This document shows, piece by piece, positions 16,467 through 24,810 of a stretch of DNA of 64,000 nucleotides. The DNA is from Fictibacillus marinisediminis (GTDB taxonomy: Bacteria; Bacillota; Bacilli; Bacillales; Fictibacillaceae), in assembly GCF_023149135.1 (NCBI RefSeq), contig NZ_JAIWJX010000002.1:496001-560000 (forward strand), given 5' to 3'. The stretch's first letter is position 1. Each line of letters starts with the position of its first letter. The notes beneath the pieces were generated by a model, which was not told the DNA's origin, did not search any database, and saw nothing but the letters and a program-made list of their open reading frames with translations. A program made the position numbers and the translations under genes.

Positions 16467-18026
16467 ATGTATCCGACGATTGGAAGGTTATTTGAGCAGA
16501 CGGTAAGAAAGTATCCAGGTAAAGAGGCGCTGGTCGATCTGTCCCGGAGCCAAAGATGGACGTACGGAGAATGGGATCAGTATGTCAACCGCACGGCACA
16601 GGCGTTTCTGGCAGCCGGGGTAAGGAAGGGGGATGTTGTTTCTGTTTTTATGTACAACACGAGTGAACTTGCGACGGTTTACTTCGCTTGTGCAAAAATA
16701 GGCGCGGTCATCAATCCCATCAACTTTCGGTTAAAGTCAGGTGAAGTCTCGTACATACTCAACGATTCCAAGCCTGTCCTTTTTATTTATGAAAAAGATC
16801 TGGAGCAGCAGGTGAAGGTTCTGTTTGATGAGTTTCCGCTCGTCTCCTTCTGGTCGGTCAGCGAGAAGGTTCCGGATCAGGCAGTCCGTTTTCACGATCG
16901 GGTTCAAGAAGCTCCAGCCCAGGCGCCGAATGTTGAGTTGGATGAAAACGACTTGTACGCCATCATGTATACGAGCGGAACGACCGGACAGCCGAAGGGC
17001 GTGATGCACCGCCACAGAGACATGATCGAGCAAAGTTTGACCTGCATGCAGGCGCTGCAGCTGAGGCCATCTGACAGAGGGCTGACGGCTGCTCCGATGT
17101 TCCACTGTGCTGAACTGCACTGTGCTTTTTTGCCGCGTGTTCATAATGGATGTACGACGGTAATCATGCACCATTTTGATGCAAAAAAAGTTCTTCAAAC
17201 GATTCAGGACGAGAAAATTTCCGTCATGTTTGCCGCGCCTACCATGTGGAACATGATGCTGCAGGAAGATCTGTCGCAATACGAGACCTCTTCCATGAGA
17301 TTTGGGCTTTATGGCGGGGCATCGATGGCACCGGTTCTCGTGCGGGCACTTGGTGATAAGCTGGGCATTAAGCTTGTACAAGCGTATGGCATGACAGAGA
17401 TGGGACCTGCTATTGCCTTTTTGTTTGAAGACGAACAGGAGGCTAAAGCAGGTTCGGCGGGTAAAGCCTGCTTTAACCATGAAATTCGTGTCGTGCGTCC
17501 GGGAACTCAAGGGCCGTCTGATCCGGAAGACATTCTTCCGCCGGGAGAGGCTGGAGAGATCATCGTCAGGGGGCCGAGTATGATGAAAGGGTACTACAAC
17601 CGGGAAGAGGCGACAGATCAAGCTGTACATAAAGGCTGGTACCATAGCGGGGATATCGGCTATATGGATGAGGAAGGATACCTTTTCGTTTCTGACCGGA
17701 TGGACGATATGATCATCTGTGGTGGAGAAAACATCTACCCGCGTGAAGTGGAAGACCTTTTATACGAGCATGAATGGGTTCTTGATGTCGCTGTGCTGGG
17801 AGAGCCGGATGAAAAGTGGGGAGAGCGGGTGACGGCCATCATCGTGAAAAAAGCAGGAGAGCTGACCGAAGATGCGCTTGATGAATTCTGCAGAAACAGC
17901 CATAAGCTGGCAGACTATAAGCGGCCGAGAAAATTCATTTTTGTCGATGAAATGCCAAGAAACGCGAGCGGCAAGATCCAAAAATTCCTGCTGCGTGAAA
18001 AATATACAAATACACCGATAAAATAA
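16467..18026 (+). CDS. Long-chain-fatty-acid--CoA ligase (AMP-binding family)
   Basis: 519 aa, the normal size for class I acyl-CoA synthetases. Landmarks: P-loop YTSGTTGQPKGV (about 168), YGMTEMGPA (about 310), the GWYHSGDIGYMDEEG hinge region (about 390), and the catalytic lysine near the C-terminus in PRNASGKIQK. It activates a carboxylic acid to acyl-AMP and then acyl-CoA in the cytoplasm. Chain length is not readable; a medium- or long-chain fatty acid is most likely. ATGGGAGGAAG precedes the start. Monocistronic, convergent with the CBS gene. Confidence 0.87.
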   Translation: MYPTIGRLFEQTVRKYPGKEALVDLSRSQRWTYGEWDQYVNRTAQAFLAAGVRKGDVVSVFMYNTSELATVYFACAKIGAVINPINFRLKSGEVSYILNDSKPVLFIYEKDLEQQVKVLFDEFPLVSFWSVSEKVPDQAVRFHDRVQEAPAQAPNVELDENDLYAIMYTSGTTGQPKGVMHRHRDMIEQSLTCMQALQLRPSDRGLTAAPMFHCAELHCAFLPRVHNGCTTVIMHHFDAKKVLQTIQDEKISVMFAAPTMWNMMLQEDLSQYETSSMRFGLYGGASMAPVLVRALGDKLGIKLVQAYGMTEMGPAIAFLFEDEQEAKAGSAGKACFNHEIRVVRPGTQGPSDPEDILPPGEAGEIIVRGPSMMKGYYNREEATDQAVHKGWYHSGDIGYMDEEGYLFVSDRMDDMIICGGENIYPREVEDLLYEHEWVLDVAVLGEPDEKWGERVTAIIVKKAGELTEDALDEFCRNSHKLADYKRPRKFIFVDEMPRNASGKIQKFLLREKYTNTPIK

Positions 18027-18053
18027 AAAAAGCAGCCGATATGGCCGCTTTTT
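18025..18053. terminator. Terminator between the acyl-CoA ligase and CBS genes
   Basis: Bulged stem (AAAAAGC-A-GCC / GGC-C-GCTTTTT) with A-tract and T-tract on either side, usable in both directions. Confidence 0.7.
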
Positions 18054-18066
18054 ACACGATATTTTC

Positions 18067-18531
18067 TTAAAGCTGCTGAAGGAGGGCCTGCTGAATTCTT
18101 CGGATGACGTCTCCACGGCTGATGACACCGACTACACGGTTTTCCTTGTCGACAACCGGCAGCTTTTTAAAGTGATGCTTAGCCAGCAGATGCAGGGCTT
18201 TTTCCATTTCATCCTGCGGGGAAACCGTGATGAGTCCTGTCCGTTTGGCGATTTTCAATACCGATACTTCTCCCAATTCCTTGAGGTAGCTTTCAAGCTC
18301 TTGCTTTTCTTCATAAATGACGAAGGAGAAAAAGTCATAGATTTGACGTTCGCGCGGTTTGATGGATCGTAAAATATCACCATCCGATACCATGCCAAGC
18401 AGCTTTCCGTGTTCGTCGACGATTGGCACTCCGCCAATTCTTTCTTTAACAAGCAAACTCATGACGTCTTGAAGGGTATCACCAGGTTTGGCTGTCATTA
18501 CATTTGAGATCATGAACTCATGTACCTTCAT
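18067..18531 (-). CDS. CBS-pair domain protein
   Basis: 154 aa: two CBS motifs in tandem (about 5-60, VMTAKPGDTLQDVMSLL; and 90-150, GLITVSPQDEMEKALHLL) and nothing else. Free-standing CBS pairs bind adenosine nucleotides such as AMP, ATP or SAM and regulate partner proteins. The partner is unknown. Start taken as ATG 18531 because AAGAGGTG sits 7 bases upstream; a GTG at 18540 lies inside that ribosome site and is less likely. A 13-bp terminator hairpin separates it from the efflux operon upstream. Confidence 0.85.
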   Translation of the reverse strand: MKVHEFMISNVMTAKPGDTLQDVMSLLVKERIGGVPIVDEHGKLLGMVSDGDILRSIKPRERQIYDFFSFVIYEEKQELESYLKELGEVSVLKIAKRTGLITVSPQDEMEKALHLLAKHHFKKLPVVDKENRVVGVISRGDVIRRIQQALLQQL

Positions 18532-18573
18532 AAAAAGCACCTCTTATCGTATAGAGTAAAAAACGGGGTAGAG

Positions 18574-18606
18574 AAAAGCCATAGAAGTCATCATTCTATG
18601 GCTTTT
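18574..18606 (-). terminator. Terminator of the efflux operon
   Basis: Perfect 13-bp arms (18574-18586 and 18594-18606, AAAAGCCATAGAA and its complement), 7-nt loop, four Ts on the minus strand. Confidence 0.7.
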
Positions 18607-18613
18607 ACTCATG

Positions 18614-19012
18614 TTAGTTTTCACGTTTTTTGTTCATTGATTTTAAAGCGTTGCGGTAATCGTTATCTTTCATCGAATGCTTTTCCGGTTTTTCAGCAGG
18701 TGCTTCAGGCTTTGCTGAACTTAACCGGTGCAGTGCATTTCTATACTCCATGTCACCCATGGCATTTGGGGCTTTCTCGGGAATTCTTTCTTGTTCTGCT
18801 GGCGATGGTGGAGCCATATTCTCGTGATTTTCCTGGGCAGCGGCAGCTGTTTCTTCTTGTACAGGCTCCTGTATCGGTTCTTCCGCAACCGGAGACTGCA
18901 TGTTTTCATCCGCTGTATTCGCCTTGCCTTTAGCGGCAAAAGCCCTCGTATTAATAACAATTAAGACTGCAATTAAAATCACGGCGACTACAATAAGTAA
19001 TATGCCGATCAT
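18614..19012 (-). CDS. Membrane-anchored hypothetical protein (YhcC-like position)
   Basis: 132 aa. One N-terminal transmembrane helix (1-22), then a low-complexity Glu/Ala/Pro/Gln linker (about 35-80). The C-terminal part has two copies of a YRNAL motif (residues 90-94 and 119-123), each preceded by a Met and acidic residue. No enzyme motif. It is the last gene of the efflux operon, 11 bp after the flavodoxin-like gene, as yhcC is in B. subtilis (positional inference). It may be a cell-envelope adaptor. An AGGTGATGG ribosome site is present. Confidence 0.65.
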   Translation of the reverse strand: MIGILLIVVAVILIAVLIVINTRAFAAKGKANTADENMQSPVAEEPIQEPVQEETAAAAQENHENMAPPSPAEQERIPEKAPNAMGDMEYRNALHRLSSAKPEAPAEKPEKHSMKDNDYRNALKSMNKKREN

Positions 19013-19023
19013 TTTTCCATCAC

Positions 19024-19551
19024 CTACCGTTCTGTAAATTGCTGTGCAACAAGAGCTACACGCTCTCCCAATGCGCGTCCAAGAGCCTGGTCGTCCTCGG
19101 TAATGAGTTCATTCCCTTCAATTGGACAAGTTATTCCCACTCCGTAGTAAGATCCATACAGGGCGTTTTCCGGGACATTACCTGGAAGTCCTGCGATGAT
19201 CATACCTTGGTGAAGCATTGGAGTAATAAGGTTAAGAAGAGTCGCTTCTAAACCGCCGTGAGTTGTAGCTGTTGTACAGAACACAGCCCCCACTTTGTTG
19301 ATTAGTTTTCCTTCTGCCCATAGATAGCCAAGCTTGTCGATCCAGCTTTTTAGCCCTGAGCTGATGGTGCCGAAATGCCCTGGGCATCCCCAGATGATCG
19401 CATCCATCTTAGGAAGGGAGTAAACATCTGCTTCATCTACATGCTGCAGGTAGACATTTGCGCCGTTCACTTGCTGTGCTCCAGCTGCGATGGATTCGGC
19501 AAGTGCCTTTGTATGGCCGCCTTCACTATCGTAGACAATACATATATTCAT
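19024..19551 (-). CDS. yhcB: Flavodoxin-like NAD(P)H-dependent oxidoreductase (WrbA-like)
   Basis: 175 aa. N-terminal FMN phosphate-binding loop [12 protein letters not shown] (about 7-18) and [19 protein letters not shown] (about 54-72) are WrbA/flavodoxin-fold signatures. ATTHGG near 95 is the third FMN contact loop. WrbA-type proteins reduce quinones with two electrons and protect from redox-cycling compounds, which fits co-transcription with a drug efflux pump. The gene lies between the MFS pump and the YhcC-like gene, the order of B. subtilis yhcA-yhcB-yhcC. An AGGAATG ribosome site precedes the start. Confidence 0.8.
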   Translation of the reverse strand: MNICIVYDSEGGHTKALAESIAAGAQQVNGANVYLQHVDEADVYSLPKMDAIIWGCPGHFGTISSGLKSWIDKLGYLWAEGKLINKVGAVFCTTATTHGGLEATLLNLITPMLHQGMIIAGLPGNVPENALYGSYYGVGITCPIEGNELITEDDQALGRALGERVALVAQQFTER

Positions 19552-19585
19552 GAAACATTCCTCCAGATTTTAATAGAGTAGGGTG

Positions 19586-21208
19586 TTAGGATACATTCTT
19601 TGGCGCTGGCAACAGCAGTACTTCCTCTTTCTGAGGTACTGGTGCAGCCGCTTCTCTAACCTTGTCTTTTCGGACATCACGGAGAAATAAGCTCAGTACG
19701 AGACCAATGGCGGAAATAACGGTTGCTATGATGAATGCATCGTTAATGCCGTTGATGCTGGACTGCTGGCTCGCTTTACCGAAAAGGATTTGAATGGCTT
19801 GCTGCTGGGCCTGTGATACAGGAAGATGAAGACTGACCGCTACCTTTTGAACAAAGTCATGGAATGAAGTCATAAAGAATGGATCGGCCGTACTCATGGC
19901 TCCTTCCATCTCATTCATATGGAACGTTGTTCGGTTCGTAAAGATGGTCGTGATCAAGCTGATACCGATCGAGCCTGATACTTGGCGAAGCGTGTTGGAC
20001 ATGGACGTACCATGGCTGCTCAAGTGCTTCGGCAGCTGGTTAAGGCCGGCTGTCATGATCGGCATCATCAAGAAGGACATCCCAAACATACGGAACATAT
20101 AGAGAACCACGATGAATGTGTAAGGGGTATCCATTGTCAGTCTTGTAAAGAAATACGTCGTTATCGTTGTGAGCGCCATACCGAAAATGGCAAGTGGACG
20201 CGGCCCCAATTTATCAAACAGTGTACCTGAAACAGGTGACATAACCAGCATGATCAAAGCACCTGGCAGCAACAGCAGTCCGGAATCAAGCGGTGAATAT
20301 CCCCGGATCGTCTGCAGATAGATCGGAAGCAGGAACATCCCGGAAAACAGACTGATCGTCAAAACGACGTTAATAACGCTTGCTAATGAAAAGATTCCAT
20401 AGTTGAAAATCCGCATGTCGAGCAGCGGCTTTTCAATACGAAGCTGTCTGATGGTAAAAATCATGAGCAGGACAGCCCCTGCAATCATGGTTGAAAGAAC
20501 AACCGTATCATCCCAGCCGTCATTTCCTGCTTCACTGAATCCATATAGAAGCAGCGACATACCGGCAAGAGACGTAAAGACGGAAAGGCCATCAACCTTA
20601 ACCTTTTTCGGCGGCTGAATGTCTTTCAGGCTGAAAAAGGCAAAGATTAATACGATGACGCCCAGCGGTACCATTCCGGTAAAGAGAAGATGCCAGTCAT
20701 AGTTTTGTACGACAAAGCCAGAAAGCGTAGGACCGACCGCCGGAGCAAACATCATGGCGAGACCAAAGATCCCCATCCCCTTACCCCGGATTTCCGGAGG
20801 GAATATAAAGATGATGATGGTCATGACAAGAGGTGCTAATACACCGCCGCCAACGGCCTGGATCAAACGCCCGACTAGCATGACAGGAAATCCCGTTGAA
20901 AGCCCGCAGATCAATGAACCTAGCGTAAAGCAGAACATGGCAAACAAAAAGAGGCGGCGGACCGCGAACCGTTCAATCAGAAAAGGCGATAGCGGAATGA
21001 GCGCACCATTGACCAGCATGTAGCCTGTCAATAACCACTGAGCTGTATTGGCAGAAACGCCGAATTCTGTGATCAAGTGGGGAATAGCCACGTTCAGCAG
21101 TGTCTGGTTCAGGATGGCAAGGAATAACCCGATCATGAGTATGACTAATAAAGGAATGTATCTTTTGATATCGTGTGAGCCTTGAGGCTGTTGAAATTCG
21201 CTTGACAT
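19586..21208 (-). CDS. yhcA: MFS multidrug efflux transporter, DHA2/EmrB type (14 TMS)
   Basis: 540 aa with 14 predicted transmembrane helices. Motif C-type GPTLSGFVVQ (about 155), LLTGYMLVNGALIPLSPFL (about 60), and motif A-like ERFAVRRLFL identify the drug:H+ antiporter-2 branch (EmrB/QacA). It would expel toxic compounds together with the membrane-fusion protein encoded just upstream (43 bp gap). An AGGAGGAAG ribosome site precedes the ATG. Confidence 0.88.
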   Translation of the reverse strand: MSSEFQQPQGSHDIKRYIPLLVILMIGLFLAILNQTLLNVAIPHLITEFGVSANTAQWLLTGYMLVNGALIPLSPFLIERFAVRRLFLFAMFCFTLGSLICGLSTGFPVMLVGRLIQAVGGGVLAPLVMTIIIFIFPPEIRGKGMGIFGLAMMFAPAVGPTLSGFVVQNYDWHLLFTGMVPLGVIVLIFAFFSLKDIQPPKKVKVDGLSVFTSLAGMSLLLYGFSEAGNDGWDDTVVLSTMIAGAVLLMIFTIRQLRIEKPLLDMRIFNYGIFSLASVINVVLTISLFSGMFLLPIYLQTIRGYSPLDSGLLLLPGALIMLVMSPVSGTLFDKLGPRPLAIFGMALTTITTYFFTRLTMDTPYTFIVVLYMFRMFGMSFLMMPIMTAGLNQLPKHLSSHGTSMSNTLRQVSGSIGISLITTIFTNRTTFHMNEMEGAMSTADPFFMTSFHDFVQKVAVSLHLPVSQAQQQAIQILFGKASQQSSINGINDAFIIATVISAIGLVLSLFLRDVRKDKVREAAAPVPQKEEVLLLPAPKNVS

Positions 21209-21251
21209 TTATTCTTCCTCCTTTCTTAGGAAGTGCAGTTCTAATGATGGA

Positions 21252-21890
21252 TTAGTTTTTAGAAATTTTTACTTCTGCGTTCATACCTGGCAATACTTTA
21301 TCAGATGAGTTCGTGATTGAAATTTTAACAGGTACAGTTTGCGTTACTTTTGTGTAGTTGCCGTCATCGTTGGATTTAGGCATTAAAGAGAATAAAGAGT
21401 TAGTAGCAAAACCAATTTTTTCTACGTTTCCATCAAGAGTGGTTTCATCGTCACCATCTACAGTAACGTCAACTTGGTCACCCTCTTCGATATCTTTCAA
21501 TTCATCTTCTTTAATGTTGGCGATCACGTATAGTTCATCCATGTTGACTTCACTTGCTAGTGTTTGGCCAGCTTGCACCATTTGGTCATTGTTGGCTTGT
21601 TTTTTAATGATGGTTCCATCGGCAGGAGTTGTGATGGACATGGATTTTTCAGCACCGGAAATTTTTCCGATTTTATCATCCTTTGTTACCTTCTTGCCTT
21701 CTTCCAAGTTCCAATCTGAAAGTTTCCCATCCGTTGGAGCAGTGATGTTGTGAAGCTCACCTGTTACCTTTGCATTGTCCGTCGAAACGTAGTTGTTGTT
21801 TTGGAAATAGTAATACGCTCCTCCTGCAATTAAAACGATTACTACGAGAAATGCGATGATGTTGGTCATGAGTAGACGACCTCTAGACAT
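21252..21890 (-). CDS. yhbJ: Membrane-fusion (HlyD/EmrA-like) efflux adaptor
   Basis: 212 aa, shorter than Gram-negative EmrA because no long coiled coil is needed. One N-terminal transmembrane helix (about 9-29), then a biotinyl-lipoyl half-motif (ITAPTDGKLSDW, about 49), a second half (ITTPADGTIIKK, about 84) and a beta-barrel ending LPGMNAEVKI. It forms the extracytoplasmic part of the pump with the following MFS gene. First gene of the minus-strand efflux operon; divergent to two MarR genes. Confidence 0.83.
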   Translation of the reverse strand: MSRGRLLMTNIIAFLVVIVLIAGGAYYYFQNNNYVSTDNAKVTGELHNITAPTDGKLSDWNLEEGKKVTKDDKIGKISGAEKSMSITTPADGTIIKKQANNDQMVQAGQTLASEVNMDELYVIANIKEDELKDIEEGDQVDVTVDGDDETTLDGNVEKIGFATNSLFSLMPKSNDDGNYTKVTQTVPVKISITNSSDKVLPGMNAEVKISKN

Positions 21891-21919
21891 TTAGTTGCCC
21901 TCCTTAATTATTAATATTA

Positions 21920-22006
21920 TTAACTGTAGGTCACAGCTAACTGTTAATGATTGATACCTTTGTGAAAGATTTACTTTTTAGAAAAGATACTTTATGATAA
22001 AGGTAT
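21920..22006. promoter_or_regulatory. Operator-like repeats in the yhbJ / marR divergent region
   Basis: Between the divergent genes, TAACTGT occurs twice (21921-21949 region, with an ACAG-CTAA-CTGT inverted repeat), and a 20-bp near-palindrome ATACTTTAT-G-ATAAAGGTAT spans 21987-22006. These are plausible MarR binding sites, but no promoter hexamers were assigned with confidence. Confidence 0.4.
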
Positions 22007-22124
22007 TGTATAAATAAACACTTTACCACAAAAAGGTTGAAAGGCACAATAAAAATGAATTTTAAATTTTATTGGGTTAATGATACTATCATGATGCAAT
22101 GCAATAACCCAAAGGGGATCAGTC

Positions 22125-22574
22125 ATGGACCGACAATTACAAGCTCAGATCGAGCAGCTGGACCACATTAAGGATACGTTCTTTCAATTGCGAAGAGCGT
22201 TTATTGAAAATCAAATCAAGGAATTTCCATATAGTTTAACGGCTACCAAGTATGCGGTACTAAAGATGCTGTTTCAGAAACGCAGATGCATGGTTGTGGA
22301 TATTTCGAACACGATGGGAATGACTTCCGGAGCCACAACGACACTCTTAAACCAGCTGGAGGAAGAACAGCTGATCTCTCGTACGCGGGATGAGAAGGAT
22401 CGGAGAGTGGTCTGGATCGTATTATCGGAAACGGGTGAATCGCTGATTTCTGCTATTGTAGAAAAGCGAAATCACTTCTGGGCAGAGATGCTTGCAACAC
22501 TGTCAAAGGAAGAGCAAGATGAATACATTCGTTTGTTAAAAAAAATAGAAGCTGGAATTAAAGCCAAAGTTTGA
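22125..22574 (+). CDS. MarR family transcriptional regulator 1
   Basis: 149 aa winged-helix regulator. The recognition region reads VVDISNTMGMTSGATTTLLNQLEEEQLISR (about 60-90 in the protein), and DEKDRRVVWIVLSETG is the MarR wing. Divergent from the EmrAB-type pump, so it probably represses that operon and senses a pump substrate. In B. subtilis the equivalent regulator (yhbI) heads the operon on the same strand, so the arrangement differs here. Followed 55 bp later by a second MarR gene. Confidence 0.82.
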   Translation: MDRQLQAQIEQLDHIKDTFFQLRRAFIENQIKEFPYSLTATKYAVLKMLFQKRRCMVVDISNTMGMTSGATTTLLNQLEEEQLISRTRDEKDRRVVWIVLSETGESLISAIVEKRNHFWAEMLATLSKEEQDEYIRLLKKIEAGIKAKV

Positions 22575-22629
22575 TGTGTGCCAATCTATTGCATCATCAT
22601 TTCCTGCGCTGCAAGCAAGGAGAATCGTT

Positions 22630-23049
22630 ATGAAAAATAGAGAAACCCTCGTTAAGGATCTCGTGACAAACTATAGAAACCAAACAAAGAAAATCCGGGC
22701 ATGTTTTCATCCTTTGCTAAAGGATTTTATTCCGCTGAACGAATATGCGGCACTAAAGGTTCTTCGCTGCCAAGGTGACCAGATGGTATCGGAAATCGCT
22801 GATCAGCTGCAAGTGACGAACAGCCATATTTCTGTAACGAGCGATAAGTTGATCAATCGCGGTCTGGTCACCCGTAAGCATAGTGAACAGGACCGCAGAA
22901 TCGTTTATTTATCGATCACGCCAAAAGGAGAGCAGCTGGCGGATAAAATGGATGATGTGCTGCAGGATTTCTATGAAGAAACATTCAGTGAACTTTCAGA
23001 AGAAGAAATAGAAATGTTTATCAAGTTATTGAATAAAATAAAAATGTGA
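22630..23049 (+). CDS. MarR family transcriptional regulator 2
   Basis: 139 aa. HTH core VSEIADQLQVTNSHISVTSD and wing SEQDRRIVYLSITPKG are MarR-type. The start is ATG 22630 because GCAAGGAGAATC lies just upstream; an earlier in-frame start has no ribosome site. Two MarR genes in tandem next to a pump suggest paired or heteromeric regulation (inference). They are clearly diverged from each other. Confidence 0.8.
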   Translation: MKNRETLVKDLVTNYRNQTKKIRACFHPLLKDFIPLNEYAALKVLRCQGDQMVSEIADQLQVTNSHISVTSDKLINRGLVTRKHSEQDRRIVYLSITPKGEQLADKMDDVLQDFYEETFSELSEEEIEMFIKLLNKIKM

Positions 23050-23090
23050 AGAAACACTTGGGAAAAAACCCCTATAAATAGGAAAAGCAA

Positions 23091-23118
23091 TTGTAAATTT
23101 CCTAAAATGCATTAGTAT
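23091..23118 (+). promoter_or_regulatory. Probable sigma-A promoter of pssA
   Basis: TTGTAA (23091-23096), 16-bp spacer, TAGTAT (23113-23118), 35 bp before the pssA start. Confidence 0.45.
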
Positions 23119-23153
23119 TAAAGTGTATAGTTTACATACAAAGGACGTGCTCA

Positions 23154-23861
23154 ATGAAAAAGCATATACCCAATCTGCTTACACTTGGAAATTTATATTG
23201 CGGCTTTTTTTCCATCGGCTATATTATAGATGGCGACAGCAAGAACGCCACGATCCTGATCTTTATTGCAATCATGCTTGATGCGGTTGACGGCAGGGTG
23301 GCAAGAATTCTTGGCGTAACCAATGAAATGGGGAAGGAACTGGATTCCCTTGCCGATGTCGTTTCTTTCGGTGTCGCACCTGCCTTTTTGGCCGCTCACA
23401 CTTTCTTTGCAGACTTTCATTATATATACGGTGTGGCGATGTCCGGCATTTTCCCTGTGTTCGGTGCCTACCGTTTGGCCCGTTTCAACGTGACCGCTCA
23501 GGAAGAGTCGATGAAACACTTTACAGGGATCCCAATCACACTGGCTGGAGCGATCGTTACCTTTCTCGTGCTGTTTGTAAAAGTAATTCCGTTGGGGGTC
23601 TTCATCATCGCCTTTTACGGGCTGGCCGTTCTCATGGTCAGCACGATTAAAATACCAAGCTTCAAAAACATCAAACTGCCTAAAAACGGTGTGATCGTCA
23701 CTCTGTTTTTGTTCTATATGTTCTACCTCTTAGCAAAAGCAAGGTTTGAAAAAGTGCCGGTGTTCTTCTATGTTGCACTGGCCATCTATATCCTGTTCAT
23801 CATCATCCGGTTCATCCGTGTCAAAGAACCAAAGCTTCCAAGGTGGAAGCGGGGGAGATGA
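23154..23861 (+). CDS. pssA: CDP-diacylglycerol--serine O-phosphatidyltransferase
   Basis: 235 aa integral membrane enzyme. It carries the CDP-alcohol phosphotransferase motif DG-x2-AR-x8-G-x3-D-x3-D, read as DGRVARILGVTNEMGKELDS then LAD (about 45-70). About six to seven membrane helices follow. It makes phosphatidylserine from CDP-diacylglycerol and serine, the first step to phosphatidylethanolamine. NLLTLGNLYCGF at the N-terminus is typical of Bacillus PssA. Start ATG 23154 with AAAGGACG upstream. Monocistronic here, without the usual psd neighbour, and closed by a terminator. Confidence 0.92.
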   Translation: MKKHIPNLLTLGNLYCGFFSIGYIIDGDSKNATILIFIAIMLDAVDGRVARILGVTNEMGKELDSLADVVSFGVAPAFLAAHTFFADFHYIYGVAMSGIFPVFGAYRLARFNVTAQEESMKHFTGIPITLAGAIVTFLVLFVKVIPLGVFIIAFYGLAVLMVSTIKIPSFKNIKLPKNGVIVTLFLFYMFYLLAKARFEKVPVFFYVALAIYILFIIIRFIRVKEPKLPRWKRGR

Positions 23862-23868
23862 TGTTGAG

Positions 23869-23905
23869 AGCGCCCATCCTTTATGGTGAAGGATGGGTGT
23901 TTTTT
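23869..23905 (+). terminator. Terminator of pssA
   Basis: GCCCATCCTT / AAGGATGGGT stem followed by TTTTTT immediately after the pssA stop. Confidence 0.85.
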
Positions 23906-23965
23906 GTTGGCTGGAATCGAATGTGTAGCGAAATGAATGTGTCAAAACATGTCGATTTGCGTCGC

Positions 23966-24032
23966 GTATAAACGGTTCGAGAATAAGTTGGTCTGTTTCG
24001 AGAATAAATCAGTCCATTTCAAGAATAAAGAA
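23966..24032 (+). repeat. Array B: ~21-bp degenerate units
   Basis: GAATAA recurs at 23981, 24002 and 24023 (21 bp apart), each preceded by a TTCGA/TTCAA word. A shorter 15-bp first unit begins GTATAAACGG. It aligns along its whole length with array C at 34.8 kb, including the short first unit. Non-coding, between the pssA terminator and the tetR promoter. Confidence 0.75.
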
Positions 24033-24079
24033 GACAAACCATGAGGTCAAAAACACTTAATTTTGTCGAAAACTTGTTG

Positions 24080-24129
24080 TTGACCGCATTGGTCAATGAG
24101 AATATACTGTGATTGACCGAACTGGTCAA
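24080..24129 (+). promoter_or_regulatory. TetR-controlled promoter with two matching operators
   Basis: A sigma-A promoter, TTGACC (24080-24085), 17 bp, TATACT (24103-24108), is flanked by two inverted repeats: TTGACC-GCATT-GGTCAA (24080-24096) and TTGACC-GAACT-GGTCAA (24113-24129). The first contains the -35 box; the second covers the predicted start site near 24115. Centres are 33 bp apart, about three helical turns. This is a classic self-repressing TetR arrangement. Confidence 0.85.
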
Positions 24130-24155
24130 CAACAGAGCTTAAACGTAATCAAAAC

Positions 24156-24794
24156 ATGAAAGAAGTGCTGCCTGTGTTTTCGAAATTTTACAATCTGGAA
24201 GATGAGAAACAAATTAAAATTTTAAATGCTGCCATCAAGGTTTACGTGCAAAAGGGCTATGACCATGCATCGACCAATGAAATTGTGAAGGAGGCCGGCA
24301 TATCAAAAGGACTGCTGTTTCACTATTTCCAAAATAAAAAGACCTTGTATCTTTTCTTATTTGATCACTGTATCGAGGTGGTCATGGAAGACTTTTATAA
24401 AAAGGTAGTCATGGAGGAAACGGATTTTTTTAAAAGGCTTCACGACATGACGCTTATTAAGATGGAGCTGCTTCATACCTATCCTGACATCTTCCGTTTC
24501 TTTGAGAAAGCGATGCTTGAAGAGTCAGACCAAATTCGAAGCGACTTTCAAAGCAGGATTAAAACCTTTACGGCCAGCAGTTCCACTTGGCTTTTTGATG
24601 GAATTGACACCTCGAAGTTCCGTGATGACCTGGATCTCTCAAAGGTCATAAAAAGTATGCTGTGGGCATTTGAAGGGCTCAGTGAAGAAATACGGGCCAA
24701 AGCGAAACTCCAAGATCTTGAGGTTGATTATGACGAGGTGTTTGCTGAAGCAGCTGCTTACATTGAAATGTTTAAGAAAGCTTTTTATAAATGA
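24156..24794 (+). CDS. TetR/AcrR family regulator of the ABC exporter operon
   Basis: 212 aa. HTH at about 20-65 (ASTNEIVKEAGISKGLLFHYFQNKK, the canonical TetR recognition helix); the rest is the helical ligand-binding domain. It most likely represses its own promoter through the twin TTGACC-N5-GGTCAA sites and so controls the ABC exporter genes that follow 16 bp later. The ligand is unknown. Start is uncertain: ATG 24156 has no clear ribosome site. An in-frame GTG at 24174, 8 bases after GAAAGAAG, would give an N-terminus like family members (start at FSKF). Confidence 0.85.
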   Translation: MKEVLPVFSKFYNLEDEKQIKILNAAIKVYVQKGYDHASTNEIVKEAGISKGLLFHYFQNKKTLYLFLFDHCIEVVMEDFYKKVVMEETDFFKRLHDMTLIKMELLHTYPDIFRFFEKAMLEESDQIRSDFQSRIKTFTASSSTWLFDGIDTSKFRDDLDLSKVIKSMLWAFEGLSEEIRAKAKLQDLEVDYDEVFAEAAAYIEMFKKAFYK

Positions 24795-24810
24795 ACAGGA
24801 GGCTGCAGCC

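Noticed and set aside
16737..17645. 302-codon minus-strand frame opposite the acyl-CoA ligase
   Set aside because: Long but antisense to a full-length, motif-complete enzyme gene; rich in His/Arg as expected from the reverse of a coding frame.
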